Shown: in pieces, positions 16,235-25,306 of the stretch
How positions within the stretch are numbered: position 1 is the first letter of the stretch
Layout: the number at the start of each line of letters is the position of its first letter
From: a bacterium
Lineage (GTDB): Bacteria > Hydrothermota > UBA3072 > JAPDKE01
DNA length: 64,000 nt
Reading direction: 5' to 3'
Assembly (NCBI GenBank): GCA_029258725.1
Contig: JAPDKE010000031.1
Coordinates: 1-64,000 of the forward strand
Notes under the pieces: generated by a model
What the model saw: only the letters and a program-made list of their open reading frames with translations
Told to the model about the DNA's origin: nothing
Database searches by the model: none
Program-made: the position numbers and the translations under genes

Positions 16235-17527
16235 ATGAAGGATTATGAACTGTTGAAGAAAATCTATCCATGGGAGAGGGTGGAAGGAGTGAGAAAGGGG
16301 CTGGAGAGACTTTCCGGGAAAATGGAGAATTACATCCCGTTTGAAGAAATAGGGCTTGCTCTTCTTTCCATGAACAGGTGTTCTTTTGGTAATGCAGTGA
16401 GGAATCTCATTGATGTCTGCCTTTTATACCTCTATGCCCTGCGATGGATTGATGATGTTGAATTAACCTCGGGATACCTCAATCCTGAAACAGGTTTGAC
16501 ATTGCTTAAAATGAAAATGGACTTTGTGATTGAGAATGTATGGGAGATTTTTGAAGAGTGGAAGAAGAAAAGGGAAGACCACATTACACAGACTGCGGCA
16601 GTTTATGCCCTTTATGGAATATGGGGAATTCTACTCCGCTTTGTGGAGGACATGGAGAAACTCCACCAGGACCCGGAGTTTGCAGAGAACATATATGAGA
16701 AAATGGCAATCTCTTCTTTTTACATATTGCTTGCAAATGAAGAAGAGGCGGAGGAATTCAGAAAGTTTGTATGGAAGGGATATTCCTCCCTTTATCCACG
16801 GGAACTGGAGGAGAGGATAAAAAAGGCAATTCCTCTGGAGAGGGTGGAGGAGGTTAAGGAGTTTGTAAATACCGTGATGGAGCCGGGTGAGGATGAAGAA
16901 CCGATAGAAAAACTTGACCATGCCCCCATTTTACATTCACTCAAAAAAGAGGGTTATCGCCCGAATCCTCATGAAGAAATCAGGTATCTTTATTCCACCA
17001 TTGAGAATCTCTTTCATCTTCCTTATGAGATTTCTGCTGCTGTGGGGTTTGTGAAACTCTATGCCGCGTTGCTTTATCTTGCGGGAAAGATAAACAAAAA
17101 TGAGTTTGAAAAGGCAAAAGAGGATGTAAGATTTGCAAGAAGGATGATAAAGGAAAGAGGAAGGGATTTTGGTGGGCTCTATGATGTTTTTAAAAAGGTT
17201 GAATTTGCAATGGTGAGTCTTCCCTATTTCTTCTTTTACCGTCTTTTTGCGGGGTTTGCAAGGAAGGGGATGATGATACTCATGAGGAGGATTTTACACG
17301 TGCTTGAAAGGATACATAAGGAAAATCTTTCTCTCAGGTTTCATATTTCTTACGGGGATGTGGTTCTTATCTATCTTGCGCAGGTTATGGATGAGCATTT
17401 CATTGATACCAGAATTTCTGGTTATGGGAATCCATGGGAGGAATTGAAAAAGGAATGTATGGAATGGAAGGATGAGGTGAGGAAGGCAATAAAAGCAATA
17501 AAAGAAAAGGGAGGTGAGCATGCTTGA
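16235..17527 (+). CDS. Unknown helical protein, repeated architecture
   Basis: 430 residues, mostly helical, soluble or peripheral. The motif YPWERVEGVRKGL at the start recurs as IPLERVEEVKEFV near residue 200 and as IPAEKVERLKDVV in the next gene. The C-terminal part (GFVKLYAALLYLAGKINKNEF and RILHVLERIHKENLS) is clearly paralogous to the next product. No enzyme motif recognised. Followed by a paralogue whose ATG lies inside its last codons. Confidence 0.55.
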   Translation: MKDYELLKKIYPWERVEGVRKGLERLSGKMENYIPFEEIGLALLSMNRCSFGNAVRNLIDVCLLYLYALRWIDDVELTSGYLNPETGLTLLKMKMDFVIENVWEIFEEWKKKREDHITQTAAVYALYGIWGILLRFVEDMEKLHQDPEFAENIYEKMAISSFYILLANEEEAEEFRKFVWKGYSSLYPRELEERIKKAIPLERVEEVKEFVNTVMEPGEDEEPIEKLDHAPILHSLKKEGYRPNPHEEIRYLYSTIENLFHLPYEISAAVGFVKLYAALLYLAGKINKNEFEKAKEDVRFARRMIKERGRDFGGLYDVFKKVEFAMVSLPYFFFYRLFAGFARKGMMILMRRILHVLERIHKENLSLRFHISYGDVVLIYLAQVMDEHFIDTRISGYGNPWEELKKECMEWKDEVRKAIKAIKEKGGEHA

Positions 17528-18158
17528 CAAAAAGAAAATCACTGAGGAACTTGAGAGGTGGGAGAGGGAGATGCAGGAGAGAAAACCTATAGGGGATGGG
17601 GTGGAGATTTATGTGGATAAGGAGGAGGTAAAAAGGAGGATACCTGCTGAAAAGGTTGAAAGGTTAAAGGATGTTGTGAGGTATCGTTTTTCTCTTGAAG
17701 ACCCGAAGGATGTTGCGTCAAGGGTGTTCAGCGGGATACTGCTGAATGGGGCTTATCGTGAGTTTTTAAGAGGTTTCCTCTGCACTCTTTATCTTGCGGG
17801 GAAGATAGGGGATGAGGAATTGAAGAGAGGGCTTAAGGATGATGGTGAGTTGAAAAATATTCTTCACGAAAAGGGAAAAGAGGTTGAGGAGTTTTACAGA
17901 ATTTTTGACCTGCTTGATGGAATGGACTTTGAGGTGGATGGAATTCCTTTTGTTTTCAGGCAGGTTGCAGGGGGATGTGGGCTTTTCCTTGCCTGTGCTT
18001 TGAGGGAGGTTGTGGACTATCTTGACAGGGTTCATAAAGGTGAAAACCCATCGGAATCTTTCCTTGTTTCTGCCTATCTGGTTGACTTCCTCTGTTCTAT
18101 CACAGGATGGGAGTTCAGGAAGATGAGAAGGTTTAAAATTGAAGAAGGGAGGGAGTGA
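17520..18158 (+). CDS. Unknown protein, paralogue of the preceding gene product
   Basis: 212 residues from ATG 17520, chosen because GGGAGGTG lies just upstream and contains the alternative GTG at 17514. It matches the C-terminal third of the preceding product: LCTLYLAGKIGDEELKRG and EVVDYLDRVHKGENPSES. A split duplication is likely. Function unknown. Its TGA overlaps the next ATG. Confidence 0.55.
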   Translation: MLDKKKITEELERWEREMQERKPIGDGVEIYVDKEEVKRRIPAEKVERLKDVVRYRFSLEDPKDVASRVFSGILLNGAYREFLRGFLCTLYLAGKIGDEELKRGLKDDGELKNILHEKGKEVEEFYRIFDLLDGMDFEVDGIPFVFRQVAGGCGLFLACALREVVDYLDRVHKGENPSESFLVSAYLVDFLCSITGWEFRKMRRFKIEEGRE

Positions 18159-18955
18159 TGTTTTTACTTTTATCCGTAATCTCCTTAAGGGCTCTCTCCC
18201 CCGAAATCATTCCAGGGGAGGGAATAAAGCAGGTGAAGATAGGGATGGGGTATAAAGAGGTGCTGAAAAATCTGGGAAAGCCAACCTTCGCTACTTTGCT
18301 TGAGCATCTGAATTTTGAGCAGTGGAGGTATCAGGTAAATCCTGAAGGACTAATCATAGTAAATTTTTCAAGAGAGACAGGGAGGGTAAAAACGCTCTTT
18401 TTCGAAGGCGTTCCCGGAATGTATGTAACTATTGGAGGAAAAAAGATAAAAATGGGAAGTTCCTGGAAGATATGGAATAAAGAGACAAGAAGGAGAAATC
18501 TTTTTCTTGGAGAGGAGATAATCTATGAGGGAAGGAATGAGTTAGTGGTGTTAGAGTGGCTGAATGGAAGGCTATGGTGCATAGGGGTTTTTGAGCCTCC
18601 TGGAAAGATGGGAGCGAGGAAAGTGAATGAGAAAATGCTTGTTCTTTTCAGGAAGATTCTTGCCTCCCCAGATGATTATGTGGGAAAAGATGTAAAACTT
18701 CATCTCTGTTTTGGAAGTTTTCTTACCGCTCACCTTGATATGTCCCGTCCGTACTATCCTTCGGATAGATATGTTGAATTCAGTGCCTTTCTTGAGGATG
18801 CCTTTCTTGACAGGTTCTTTATACGCAAGAGCAAGGCGGAGTTACTGTATCACCTGAAAAGCGGTTCTCCAATCACCATCTACGGAGTGGTAAAATCCTC
18901 CGCCTACAACTTCCCATGGATTGAAGTAAACAGGATTGAAGAGGGATGGAAATGA
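18158..18955 (+). CDS. Exported protein with SmpA-like and OB-like regions
   Basis: 265 residues from ATG 18158 (GGAGGGAG upstream). N-terminal signal peptide FLLLSVISLRALSP. Residues ~20-45 (GIKQVKIGMGYKEVLKNLGKP) match the SmpA/BamE-type motif also present in the lipoprotein three genes upstream. The last ~90 residues (DDYVGKDVKLHLCFGSFLT, SGSPITIYGVVKS, PWIEVNRIE) look like an OB-fold. Likely periplasmic or surface located. Last gene of the operon; the next promoter starts 8 bases after its stop. Confidence 0.55.
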   Translation: MFLLLSVISLRALSPEIIPGEGIKQVKIGMGYKEVLKNLGKPTFATLLEHLNFEQWRYQVNPEGLIIVNFSRETGRVKTLFFEGVPGMYVTIGGKKIKMGSSWKIWNKETRRRNLFLGEEIIYEGRNELVVLEWLNGRLWCIGVFEPPGKMGARKVNEKMLVLFRKILASPDDYVGKDVKLHLCFGSFLTAHLDMSRPYYPSDRYVEFSAFLEDAFLDRFFIRKSKAELLYHLKSGSPITIYGVVKSSAYNFPWIEVNRIEEGWK

Positions 18956-18962
18956 GACATGC

Positions 18963-18991
18963 TTGACATGAAACGGTGGGAGGGGTATAAT
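18963..18991 (+). promoter_or_regulatory. Perfect sigma70 promoter of the AAA/CHAT cassette
   Basis: TTGACA (18963-18968), 17-base spacer, TATAAT (18986-18991), both hexamers matching the consensus. The leader to the ATPase ATG is about 50 bases and ends in a strong site, AAAGGAGGGAAAG. This makes the cassette independent of the upstream operon. Confidence 0.85.
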
Positions 18992-19050
18992 GGGGAGAGG
19001 GAAAGAGGAAAGAGTAAAAGGTAAAAACAACAAAAAGAAAGGAGGGAAAG

Positions 19051-21462
19051 ATGGAAAGAAAACATGCTGCTTTAAGAGGGCTTCCTTCTACATTAAAAAT
19101 GAGAGGATGTAGGCAAGAAGATATCGAGCTTATGAATAAAGGAAAATACGAAGGAATAGATGGAGAAGATCGTTCAACCACAGCTGAATTTATCAAACGA
19201 TATCGCTTTGCTCATGAATGGTTCTGGTTTTATGAATTTCCTGAAAAGTTTCTCAAAGAAGAAGGTTTGGAGCCAGGTTATTATTATTTTGGGATAATAA
19301 AAGAGAATGTTAAGAAGAACTTTAAGGATTGGATAAAAAAAGAGGGTAAGGAGTCTTTAATTTTTGTGTTAACTGCGGATATGCACTTTATAGGAGTATA
19401 CGGTGCTCCGGAGATATACGAAGGAGAGATAAATCTAAATCGTCTTTTGGATTGGGTGGATGAGAATGATCCTATCTATAAATGTTTGAAAAAATATAAA
19501 GAAGAAAAGATCATTAATGATGAAGGGAAAGAAATGAGAAAAGAGGAGAAAACGAAAGCTCTCAAGATGCTGGTAGACTTAAGATCTCCTATTAAGTACT
19601 CGATACTCTTTAGGAATCCTATAAAATATAAACAGGGAGATTACGGTACTTTTGATGAAAATCTCAGTAGCGCACTCGTTATATATAAAGATAAATACAT
19701 TACGGATGATCAGGCCATTAATATCTTACTCGATGCCTATAAAAATGAGCCTTGCGAAAATAAAATAAAAATTCTGAGAATTCTTCAGGAGAAGTTTGAT
19801 ATGGAAATGGTAAAAGAAAAAGCAAAGGAAAAAGGGATAGATATAGAGTTTCTTTCTCTCCCTGCTTTTCTTCCTGAATCTCATCTCAAAAACCTTCTTG
19901 TCTCCGCCCTTGCCAAGCCTTTTGTTATACTTGCGGGGATTACAGGGACGGGAAAGAGTTTTATTGCGAGGGAGTTTGCCAAAGCGATAGGTGCAGAGTA
20001 TCTTATGGTTCCTGTAAGACCTGACTGGAATGATCCATCTGCATTGATTGGATATAAAAATGTATTGGCAGGAAAAGAAGGAGAATGGATATCAACTCCT
20101 TTCCTTGAGTTTATACTTGCTGCAAATGCAGAATATAAAGAAAATAAAAAAGATCCTAAACCCTATGTAATTATTCTTGACGAAATGAATCTTGCAAGGG
20201 TTGAATATTACTTTTCTGACTTTTTAAGTGTGCTTGAAGATCCAGAAAGAAAAACGACAGGGATGAATATAGAAAGCGGGATACCGATGAGGATAAATTA
20301 TAAAGGAGAGAGCGAAGAAGGATGGAAGGAAAGGTGGTTAAGGATCCTTATAAAAGAAGAGAAATTAGAAAAACTGAAGGAAGTGAATAAGAAAGGAAAA
20401 AAGAAGGAAAACAAAGAAAAATGGGAAAAAGTTAAAAAGAAGAAAGATCTTCAAAAAGGAGAGTGCCGGATTGAAAAATTAGAATTTCCTTCGAATTTAC
20501 CTCCCAACCTTATAGTGATAGGCACTGTGAACATGGATGAAACCACCTATGCTTTCTCTCCCAAGGTGCTGGACAGGGCGAATACGATTGAGTTTGTGAT
20601 GGTGGATTTGGATAAATACTGGGAGAAAACAAAAGAGGAAGATGTCCAGCAATGTGTAAAGGTAACCAAGCCTCCTATCTGTTTCTTCAAAGAGATAACT
20701 GAATTCATGAACAAGGAAGATAACGAAAAGGGAAATAAAAAAGAGTGGAGAAAGAAGCTCTTGGAAAAAGTGAAGACCGAACTTAAAAATGTTATTCAAC
20801 CCGATGATAAAGAAAAGGGAATTATTAAAATTTTGAATGACATAGAAGATATTCTTGTGACCCGCAACTTCCACTTCGCTTACAGAACCTTTGAGGAGAT
20901 ACTTTTCTATCTTTACTGGTGGTACAGAGCATTTATAAAAACTGAGGAGGAAAGTGAAGAAGGAAAAAATAAGGAAAACAAAGAGGAAAAACCTAACGAT
21001 TGGTGGTGTGAGCCGCTTGATTTCCAGATTCTTCAGAAAATCCTGCCAAAGATAGGAGGAGATGTGCAGAGGGTGGGAGATGTGATAGATAGATTGATAG
21101 AGACACTCGTAAATCGTGAGGAAGTGGATGAGGAAATTAAAAAGGCGCTTCTTTTGGAGAAAAAAGAAGGAAAATATAGCGGGTTGAAGTCTTGGGACGA
21201 TATTAAGGTTCAGGTGAATAAATGTTTAGAAGCATTAAGAGAGAAAGAATTTAAAATCGAAGAAGAATGTGGAAAAGCCTCGGGTGAGGAAGGCGAAGGA
21301 GGCAATGAGACTCCTGAAAACTCAGGTGAGACTGGTAATGATAACCAGGGCGATAATCCAAATCCTTATCTCAACTTCCCCTTCCTCCGTTCCCTCTATA
21401 AACTCCTGAGGATGAAGGAAAGGCTGGAGAAGTTTGGAACCACATCGTTCTATGAGTATTGA
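19051..21462 (+). CDS. McrB-like AAA+ ATPase
   Basis: 803 residues. Residues 1-200 form an N-terminal region with SLIFVLTADMHFIGVYG that may be a PUA/EVE-like reader (weak). The AAA+ module has Walker A GITGTGKS (296-303), RPDWNDPSALIGY typical of McrB, Walker B VIILDEMNLARVEYYFSD (373-390) and sensor 1 IGTVNMDETTYAFSPKVLDRA (490-510). The McrB GTP signature MNTAD is VNMDE here. A Lys-rich insert (~415-475) separates Walker B from sensor 1. The C-terminus is acidic and low complexity before an aromatic tail. It probably assembles as a hexamer and drives the DUF2357 nuclease two genes on. Base composition is more AT-rich than in neighbouring housekeeping genes. Confidence 0.85.
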   Translation: MERKHAALRGLPSTLKMRGCRQEDIELMNKGKYEGIDGEDRSTTAEFIKRYRFAHEWFWFYEFPEKFLKEEGLEPGYYYFGIIKENVKKNFKDWIKKEGKESLIFVLTADMHFIGVYGAPEIYEGEINLNRLLDWVDENDPIYKCLKKYKEEKIINDEGKEMRKEEKTKALKMLVDLRSPIKYSILFRNPIKYKQGDYGTFDENLSSALVIYKDKYITDDQAINILLDAYKNEPCENKIKILRILQEKFDMEMVKEKAKEKGIDIEFLSLPAFLPESHLKNLLVSALAKPFVILAGITGTGKSFIAREFAKAIGAEYLMVPVRPDWNDPSALIGYKNVLAGKEGEWISTPFLEFILAANAEYKENKKDPKPYVIILDEMNLARVEYYFSDFLSVLEDPERKTTGMNIESGIPMRINYKGESEEGWKERWLRILIKEEKLEKLKEVNKKGKKKENKEKWEKVKKKKDLQKGECRIEKLEFPSNLPPNLIVIGTVNMDETTYAFSPKVLDRANTIEFVMVDLDKYWEKTKEEDVQQCVKVTKPPICFFKEITEFMNKEDNEKGNKKEWRKKLLEKVKTELKNVIQPDDKEKGIIKILNDIEDILVTRNFHFAYRTFEEILFYLYWWYRAFIKTEEESEEGKNKENKEEKPNDWWCEPLDFQILQKILPKIGGDVQRVGDVIDRLIETLVNREEVDEEIKKALLLEKKEGKYSGLKSWDDIKVQVNKCLEALREKEFKIEEECGKASGEEGEGGNETPENSGETGNDNQGDNPNPYLNFPFLRSLYKLLRMKERLEKFGTTSFYEY

Positions 21463-21586
21463 TATAAAAAGGTGCCTTAAATTATACTATGAGCAAAAGA
21501 AAAAGGAGAGGGAACTTGCAAAGAAACTTGCAAGGATACTGAAAAAACATGCAAAGGAGAAAAGAAAAGATAGAAGGAATACTTGA
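21452..21586 (+). CDS. 44-residue basic protein between ATPase and sigma factor
   Basis: ATG at 21452 overlaps the ATPase stop and TGA at 21586 lies inside the sigma-factor gene. The product begins MSIDIKRCLKLYYEQKKK, is helical and very basic (about 16 Lys/Arg of 44). It bridges the gap between two tightly spaced genes and may serve translational coupling or encode a small partner. There is no strong ribosome site, so it could be non-functional. Confidence 0.35.
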   Translation: MSIDIKRCLKLYYEQKKKERELAKKLARILKKHAKEKRKDRRNT

Positions 21587-22445
21587 AGCATACTTTGATA
21601 TCTATGTGAAATACGATAAAGAGGCACCGCCTGTGAAAATCCCTGAAAAGGTAGAACCCTCACCGGTGCCCCCGTTTGGAAAACTTTTAAAAGAACTCCT
21701 TTCATCAACCTATCTTCCGGATTTCTGTATGGCAGTCCACTTTGACCGATACGCCCTTGAAGACCTGTTTGAGAATGCATATGTGCTTTCACCTGAAGAA
21801 GCACAAAGAATAGCGGAATACTTCCCGGACAAGAAAGACCTTCTCCTTCAGTCCTATCGGGAAACGGTTTTCCTTCCGGTAATCATAGGACCACCGGTAA
21901 GAGGGAAGAGAAGAAAAAAGCCTGATAAGGATTATGAAGAGGATAGAAGGATAATAGAAAAGGTGCTGGAAGGAGAAATTGAGGAGATGAATGAACTTAT
22001 TGAAAAATACGGAGGATTGGTAAAGAATATAATCTGGAAGATTCTGGAAGAGGATGAGAGGATTTTCCTTGAAGACCTTTATCAGGATACATGGGTAAAA
22101 GTCGTTAAGAAACTTCCAACACATTATGACTTCACCCGAAGTTTTAAATACTGGCTTTCCACCATTGCAAGAAATGTGGCGATTGATTTTATAAGGAAGG
22201 AAAGAAAGAGAAAGGAAAAAATTAAAGAGAAAGAGGAAACACCCTTTCTTGAACCTCACATAGCAGACGAACTGGATTACTGCCTTTCCCTCCTGCCGGA
22301 AGAGGAAAGAAGCCTCATAGAAATGGTTTTTTACTGGGGATTTAACCAGAAGGAGATAGCCCGGAAACTCGGCGTTTCTCCTGCCACTGTGAGTGCAAGG
22401 TTGAAGAAGATATATAAGAAACTTGAAAAATGCATGGAGGGATGA
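21549..22445 (+). CDS. Sigma-70 family (ECF-like) factor with N-terminal extension
   Basis: 298 residues. The second half is a two-domain sigma factor: region 2 around NELIEKYGGLVKNIIWKI, YQDTWVKVVKKL and FKYWLSTIARNVAIDFIRKER, and region 4 around LLPEEERSLIEMVFYWGFNQ and KEIARKLGVSPATVSARLKK. ECF factors are usually 170-200 residues; here ~130 unassigned residues come first (with a Pro-rich PEKVEPSPVPPFG stretch). They could be an autoinhibitory or protease-sensitive region. The gene sits between the ATPase and the nuclease-protease gene and overlaps the latter, so it is an integral cassette member. Confidence 0.85.
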   Translation: MQRRKEKIEGILEAYFDIYVKYDKEAPPVKIPEKVEPSPVPPFGKLLKELLSSTYLPDFCMAVHFDRYALEDLFENAYVLSPEEAQRIAEYFPDKKDLLLQSYRETVFLPVIIGPPVRGKRRKKPDKDYEEDRRIIEKVLEGEIEEMNELIEKYGGLVKNIIWKILEEDERIFLEDLYQDTWVKVVKKLPTHYDFTRSFKYWLSTIARNVAIDFIRKERKRKEKIKEKEETPFLEPHIADELDYCLSLLPEEERSLIEMVFYWGFNQKEIARKLGVSPATVSARLKKIYKKLEKCMEG

Positions 22446-25291
22446 TGGGAGAAGGAAAGGTATTGTTAAAAATAATGTGCCCGAAGCAAAAATACGAGGA
22501 GGCGGTAAAACATACATTGCTGAGCAAAAGCCAAGAACCTGAATGGTTAAGAGAATTGAGAAAGAGGTATGAAGTGAAAATAATAGAAAAGGGAGAAAAT
22601 AAAGGATATAAATGTTTGACCATCTGCGAAAAGGAAAATAAAGAGAGTGATTTTGATAATGAGAATGAGAAGGCTTTTTATTTCTTTGAAAATTTAAAAT
22701 ATAAATTTTATGTTTGTGCAGACAAGCCCTGGGAACTTAAAATAGGAAATGAGGTACAGAAAATAGAGGAAGTGGTGGAAAAGGAAGAAAATAATGAACG
22801 TAAAAGATATCATTTATATCTCTATACCTGGAAAAACTGGATTGGGTGGTGCACGATAAAGTGTGGGGATATTGAGTTTACGCCTTTTATTCATTCAACC
22901 AAGATGGACGATGAATTGGATTATATGAGAATGATAATCTTTATTGAAAATACATTCCGCAGGATTGCTTATGAATTCTTCTCTCCTGTTCACATTTACC
23001 TGCAGAGGGCATGGGAGTATGGAGAGGATATTTTCATTGAGAGACTTGAAAAATTATGGAAGAGAGTGAAGGTGGCGATGTTCTTCATTGAAAAAGACCC
23101 CCATAAAAAGATTGTGAAAAGGGAGGTTAAAAGATTTATATGGCAGGCAAAGGGGAACAACCCGAGGCTCGGGAAACATCTTGCAAAAGAAGGGCAGTGG
23201 ATTGAGGTGAAAGAGTCAAACCTTTCGGTGCCGGTTGCGTTGAAAGAAAAAGTTCCCCTTCACATTGTTGATGTTGTCAATGAAATTTCTTACGATACCA
23301 TCCCGAATAGATTTCTTTCGTTTTTCTTCACATGGATTGAAAGGAAACTGGACAGGATAATAAAGTATTATGAAAAGAAGGGCAAAGATTCTGATAAACT
23401 CAGAATTGCAGGAGAGGTTTTGAGGGATGCAAGGAGATTGAGAAACCTGGAATTTCTCCGTGATGTCCCGCCCCTTGCCGATTTCAATATAAACACCCTC
23501 GTTCTCGTGATGGACAGGAATTATTCCATAGTGTGGAATGTCTTTCAGGAACTGAGAAGAATTCTCACCCTCTCCTTCTCCGAACTTTACGATTACTCCA
23601 TCTATCCCATTGAAAAACTTTACGAACTCTTCATCTTCTGTGCAGTGATTAAGACGTTGGAGAAAGCGGGGTATAAGATAGAAAATCAGACGGTTATAAA
23701 GAAAACAATGTTTGATTACCAGATAGAGTTAAAAAGAGGGAAAGTTGAAATGGTAAAGAAGAAGAAAAAAGAGGAGGAAGAAAATCTTAGAAATAATAGA
23801 AAAAAGGATGAAATAGAAAAAATAATTGTGTATTATCATCGGGGATTTACTTCAGAGAATATAGAGGAAAAAAGGAAAAAGAAAGAGCCCTATACTCCCC
23901 TTATAAGATTAATCCCTGATATTACCATAGAGATAAAAGAAGGAAAAAATAAAAAATCTCGCTGGATTTTCCTTGAAGGGAAGTATATGAGAAAAGAAAA
24001 GGTGGAAGAGTTAAATGAAAAGATAAAAAGCGAAGAAGATGAAGAGAGAGAAGGTATAGAGACCACCGGAAAGATTTTCAAAGAAAGATTTGTCGCAGAA
24101 GCAATAAAGGCAGTGCATGCATATCTGGATGGGATTAAGGTAGATGAAGAAGAATGCCAGAATGATAAACAGAACGGCAAGAAAAACCAGGAGAAAAAAA
24201 CTTCTCATAAAACAGGAGTTGCGGTTTATCCGGGAATAAAGGGCAAAGAGAAATTCAACCATAGGGAGAGAGAAGCACTTGTAAAAAATTACAATATAGA
24301 TGTTCTCGGTCTCCTTCCAAGAAGGTGGGAAGGGGAGATGGTAGAGGGATTTGATAGATGGGTATGTAAGGAGGAGAAAAAGGGCTGTTTTAAAGAGAAA
24401 GTGATAGAGTATATCAAAAATGAGGTTATAAAAAAATACTTTAACAAAAACGAAAATAAGATGAATAGAGTTTTAAAGTCGTATCCTAAAATACGCGATT
24501 ATCTTTATGCTGTGGAATTTTTCGAAATTGAGGACTTAAAACCACAATCCGAAATAGGAAAAGATAAGGGAGAACACACTGTTCCTCCCTGGGTAGTGGA
24601 GAAAATAAACGAAAGAAAAGAAAAAATCACCCTGGATAAACTCAGGATTGCGGTTATAGGTGAAGATGCAGATTATATGTGCATCAAAGAAGCATGGAAG
24701 GCGAATGTAAAAACAAAGAAAGAAGAACCAATAGTATTTCTCCCTTCCGTTGACGGCTGGGCTTTTGGAAAGGCTGGAAAATTTGATATTATTCATGTAG
24801 GAACTCATTTTGAGATAGGAGAGAAGGAAGAAGTATCATACTTTCTCAATCCCTTTGAGGATTTTGTGCTGGTAAATCCTTATGCTGAAAAAGAGAAGAA
24901 AGAACCTGTCCCACTTTCTCCGTACGACCTTTTCTATTCTCAGGCAGTGTCTCCAAACACTCTTGTAGTTCTTGCAGTGTGCAATGGTGCATTGGAAGGA
25001 GAGAAAATATTTAAACATAGTGATGAGGGAGAAAATTCACAGGAAACAGAGGGAAGACTCTTTTCTTCCCTCTCCCTCGCCGATGTATTTATCCTTATGG
25101 GAGCAAGAACAGTGGTGGCAACGGAAAATAAAATAGAAGATACGGAGAAGTTGGTAAATGCATTTGAAAATTTCTATGACGAGCTTCTAAAAGGAAAGGA
25201 TGTAAATAAAGCACTTTCAAAATTAAAGGACTTTAACTTCCAAATCTTCGGCGACCCCGGATGGAAAATAGAATATACACAAAATCCCTAA
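22430..25291 (+). CDS. McrC-like DUF2357/PD-(D/E)XK nuclease fused to CHAT protease
   Basis: 953 residues counted from ATG 22430; ATGs at 22442 and 22445 follow GGAGGG and may be the real start. Residues ~85-330 resemble DUF2357. A PD-(D/E)XK nuclease follows, with the helix KLYELFIFCAVIKTLEKAGY (396-415), D497 in RLIPDITIEI and E516-x-K518 in FLEGKYMRK. Residues ~735-950 form a CHAT (caspase-like) domain: FDIIHVGTH with catalytic H793, TLVVLAVCNGA with Cys851, then SLADVFILMGARTVVAT, FYDELLKGKDVNKAL and FGDPGW. Both dyad residues are present. The nuclease-CHAT fusion is not an arrangement I know. It should act with the McrB-like ATPase. Confidence 0.87.
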   Translation: MHGGMMGEGKVLLKIMCPKQKYEEAVKHTLLSKSQEPEWLRELRKRYEVKIIEKGENKGYKCLTICEKENKESDFDNENEKAFYFFENLKYKFYVCADKPWELKIGNEVQKIEEVVEKEENNERKRYHLYLYTWKNWIGWCTIKCGDIEFTPFIHSTKMDDELDYMRMIIFIENTFRRIAYEFFSPVHIYLQRAWEYGEDIFIERLEKLWKRVKVAMFFIEKDPHKKIVKREVKRFIWQAKGNNPRLGKHLAKEGQWIEVKESNLSVPVALKEKVPLHIVDVVNEISYDTIPNRFLSFFFTWIERKLDRIIKYYEKKGKDSDKLRIAGEVLRDARRLRNLEFLRDVPPLADFNINTLVLVMDRNYSIVWNVFQELRRILTLSFSELYDYSIYPIEKLYELFIFCAVIKTLEKAGYKIENQTVIKKTMFDYQIELKRGKVEMVKKKKKEEEENLRNNRKKDEIEKIIVYYHRGFTSENIEEKRKKKEPYTPLIRLIPDITIEIKEGKNKKSRWIFLEGKYMRKEKVEELNEKIKSEEDEEREGIETTGKIFKERFVAEAIKAVHAYLDGIKVDEEECQNDKQNGKKNQEKKTSHKTGVAVYPGIKGKEKFNHREREALVKNYNIDVLGLLPRRWEGEMVEGFDRWVCKEEKKGCFKEKVIEYIKNEVIKKYFNKNENKMNRVLKSYPKIRDYLYAVEFFEIEDLKPQSEIGKDKGEHTVPPWVVEKINERKEKITLDKLRIAVIGEDADYMCIKEAWKANVKTKKEEPIVFLPSVDGWAFGKAGKFDIIHVGTHFEIGEKEEVSYFLNPFEDFVLVNPYAEKEKKEPVPLSPYDLFYSQAVSPNTLVVLAVCNGALEGEKIFKHSDEGENSQETEGRLFSSLSLADVFILMGARTVVATENKIEDTEKLVNAFENFYDELLKGKDVNKALSKLKDFNFQIFGDPGWKIEYTQNP

Positions 25292-25306
25292 CCACAGGAG
25301 GTAAAA

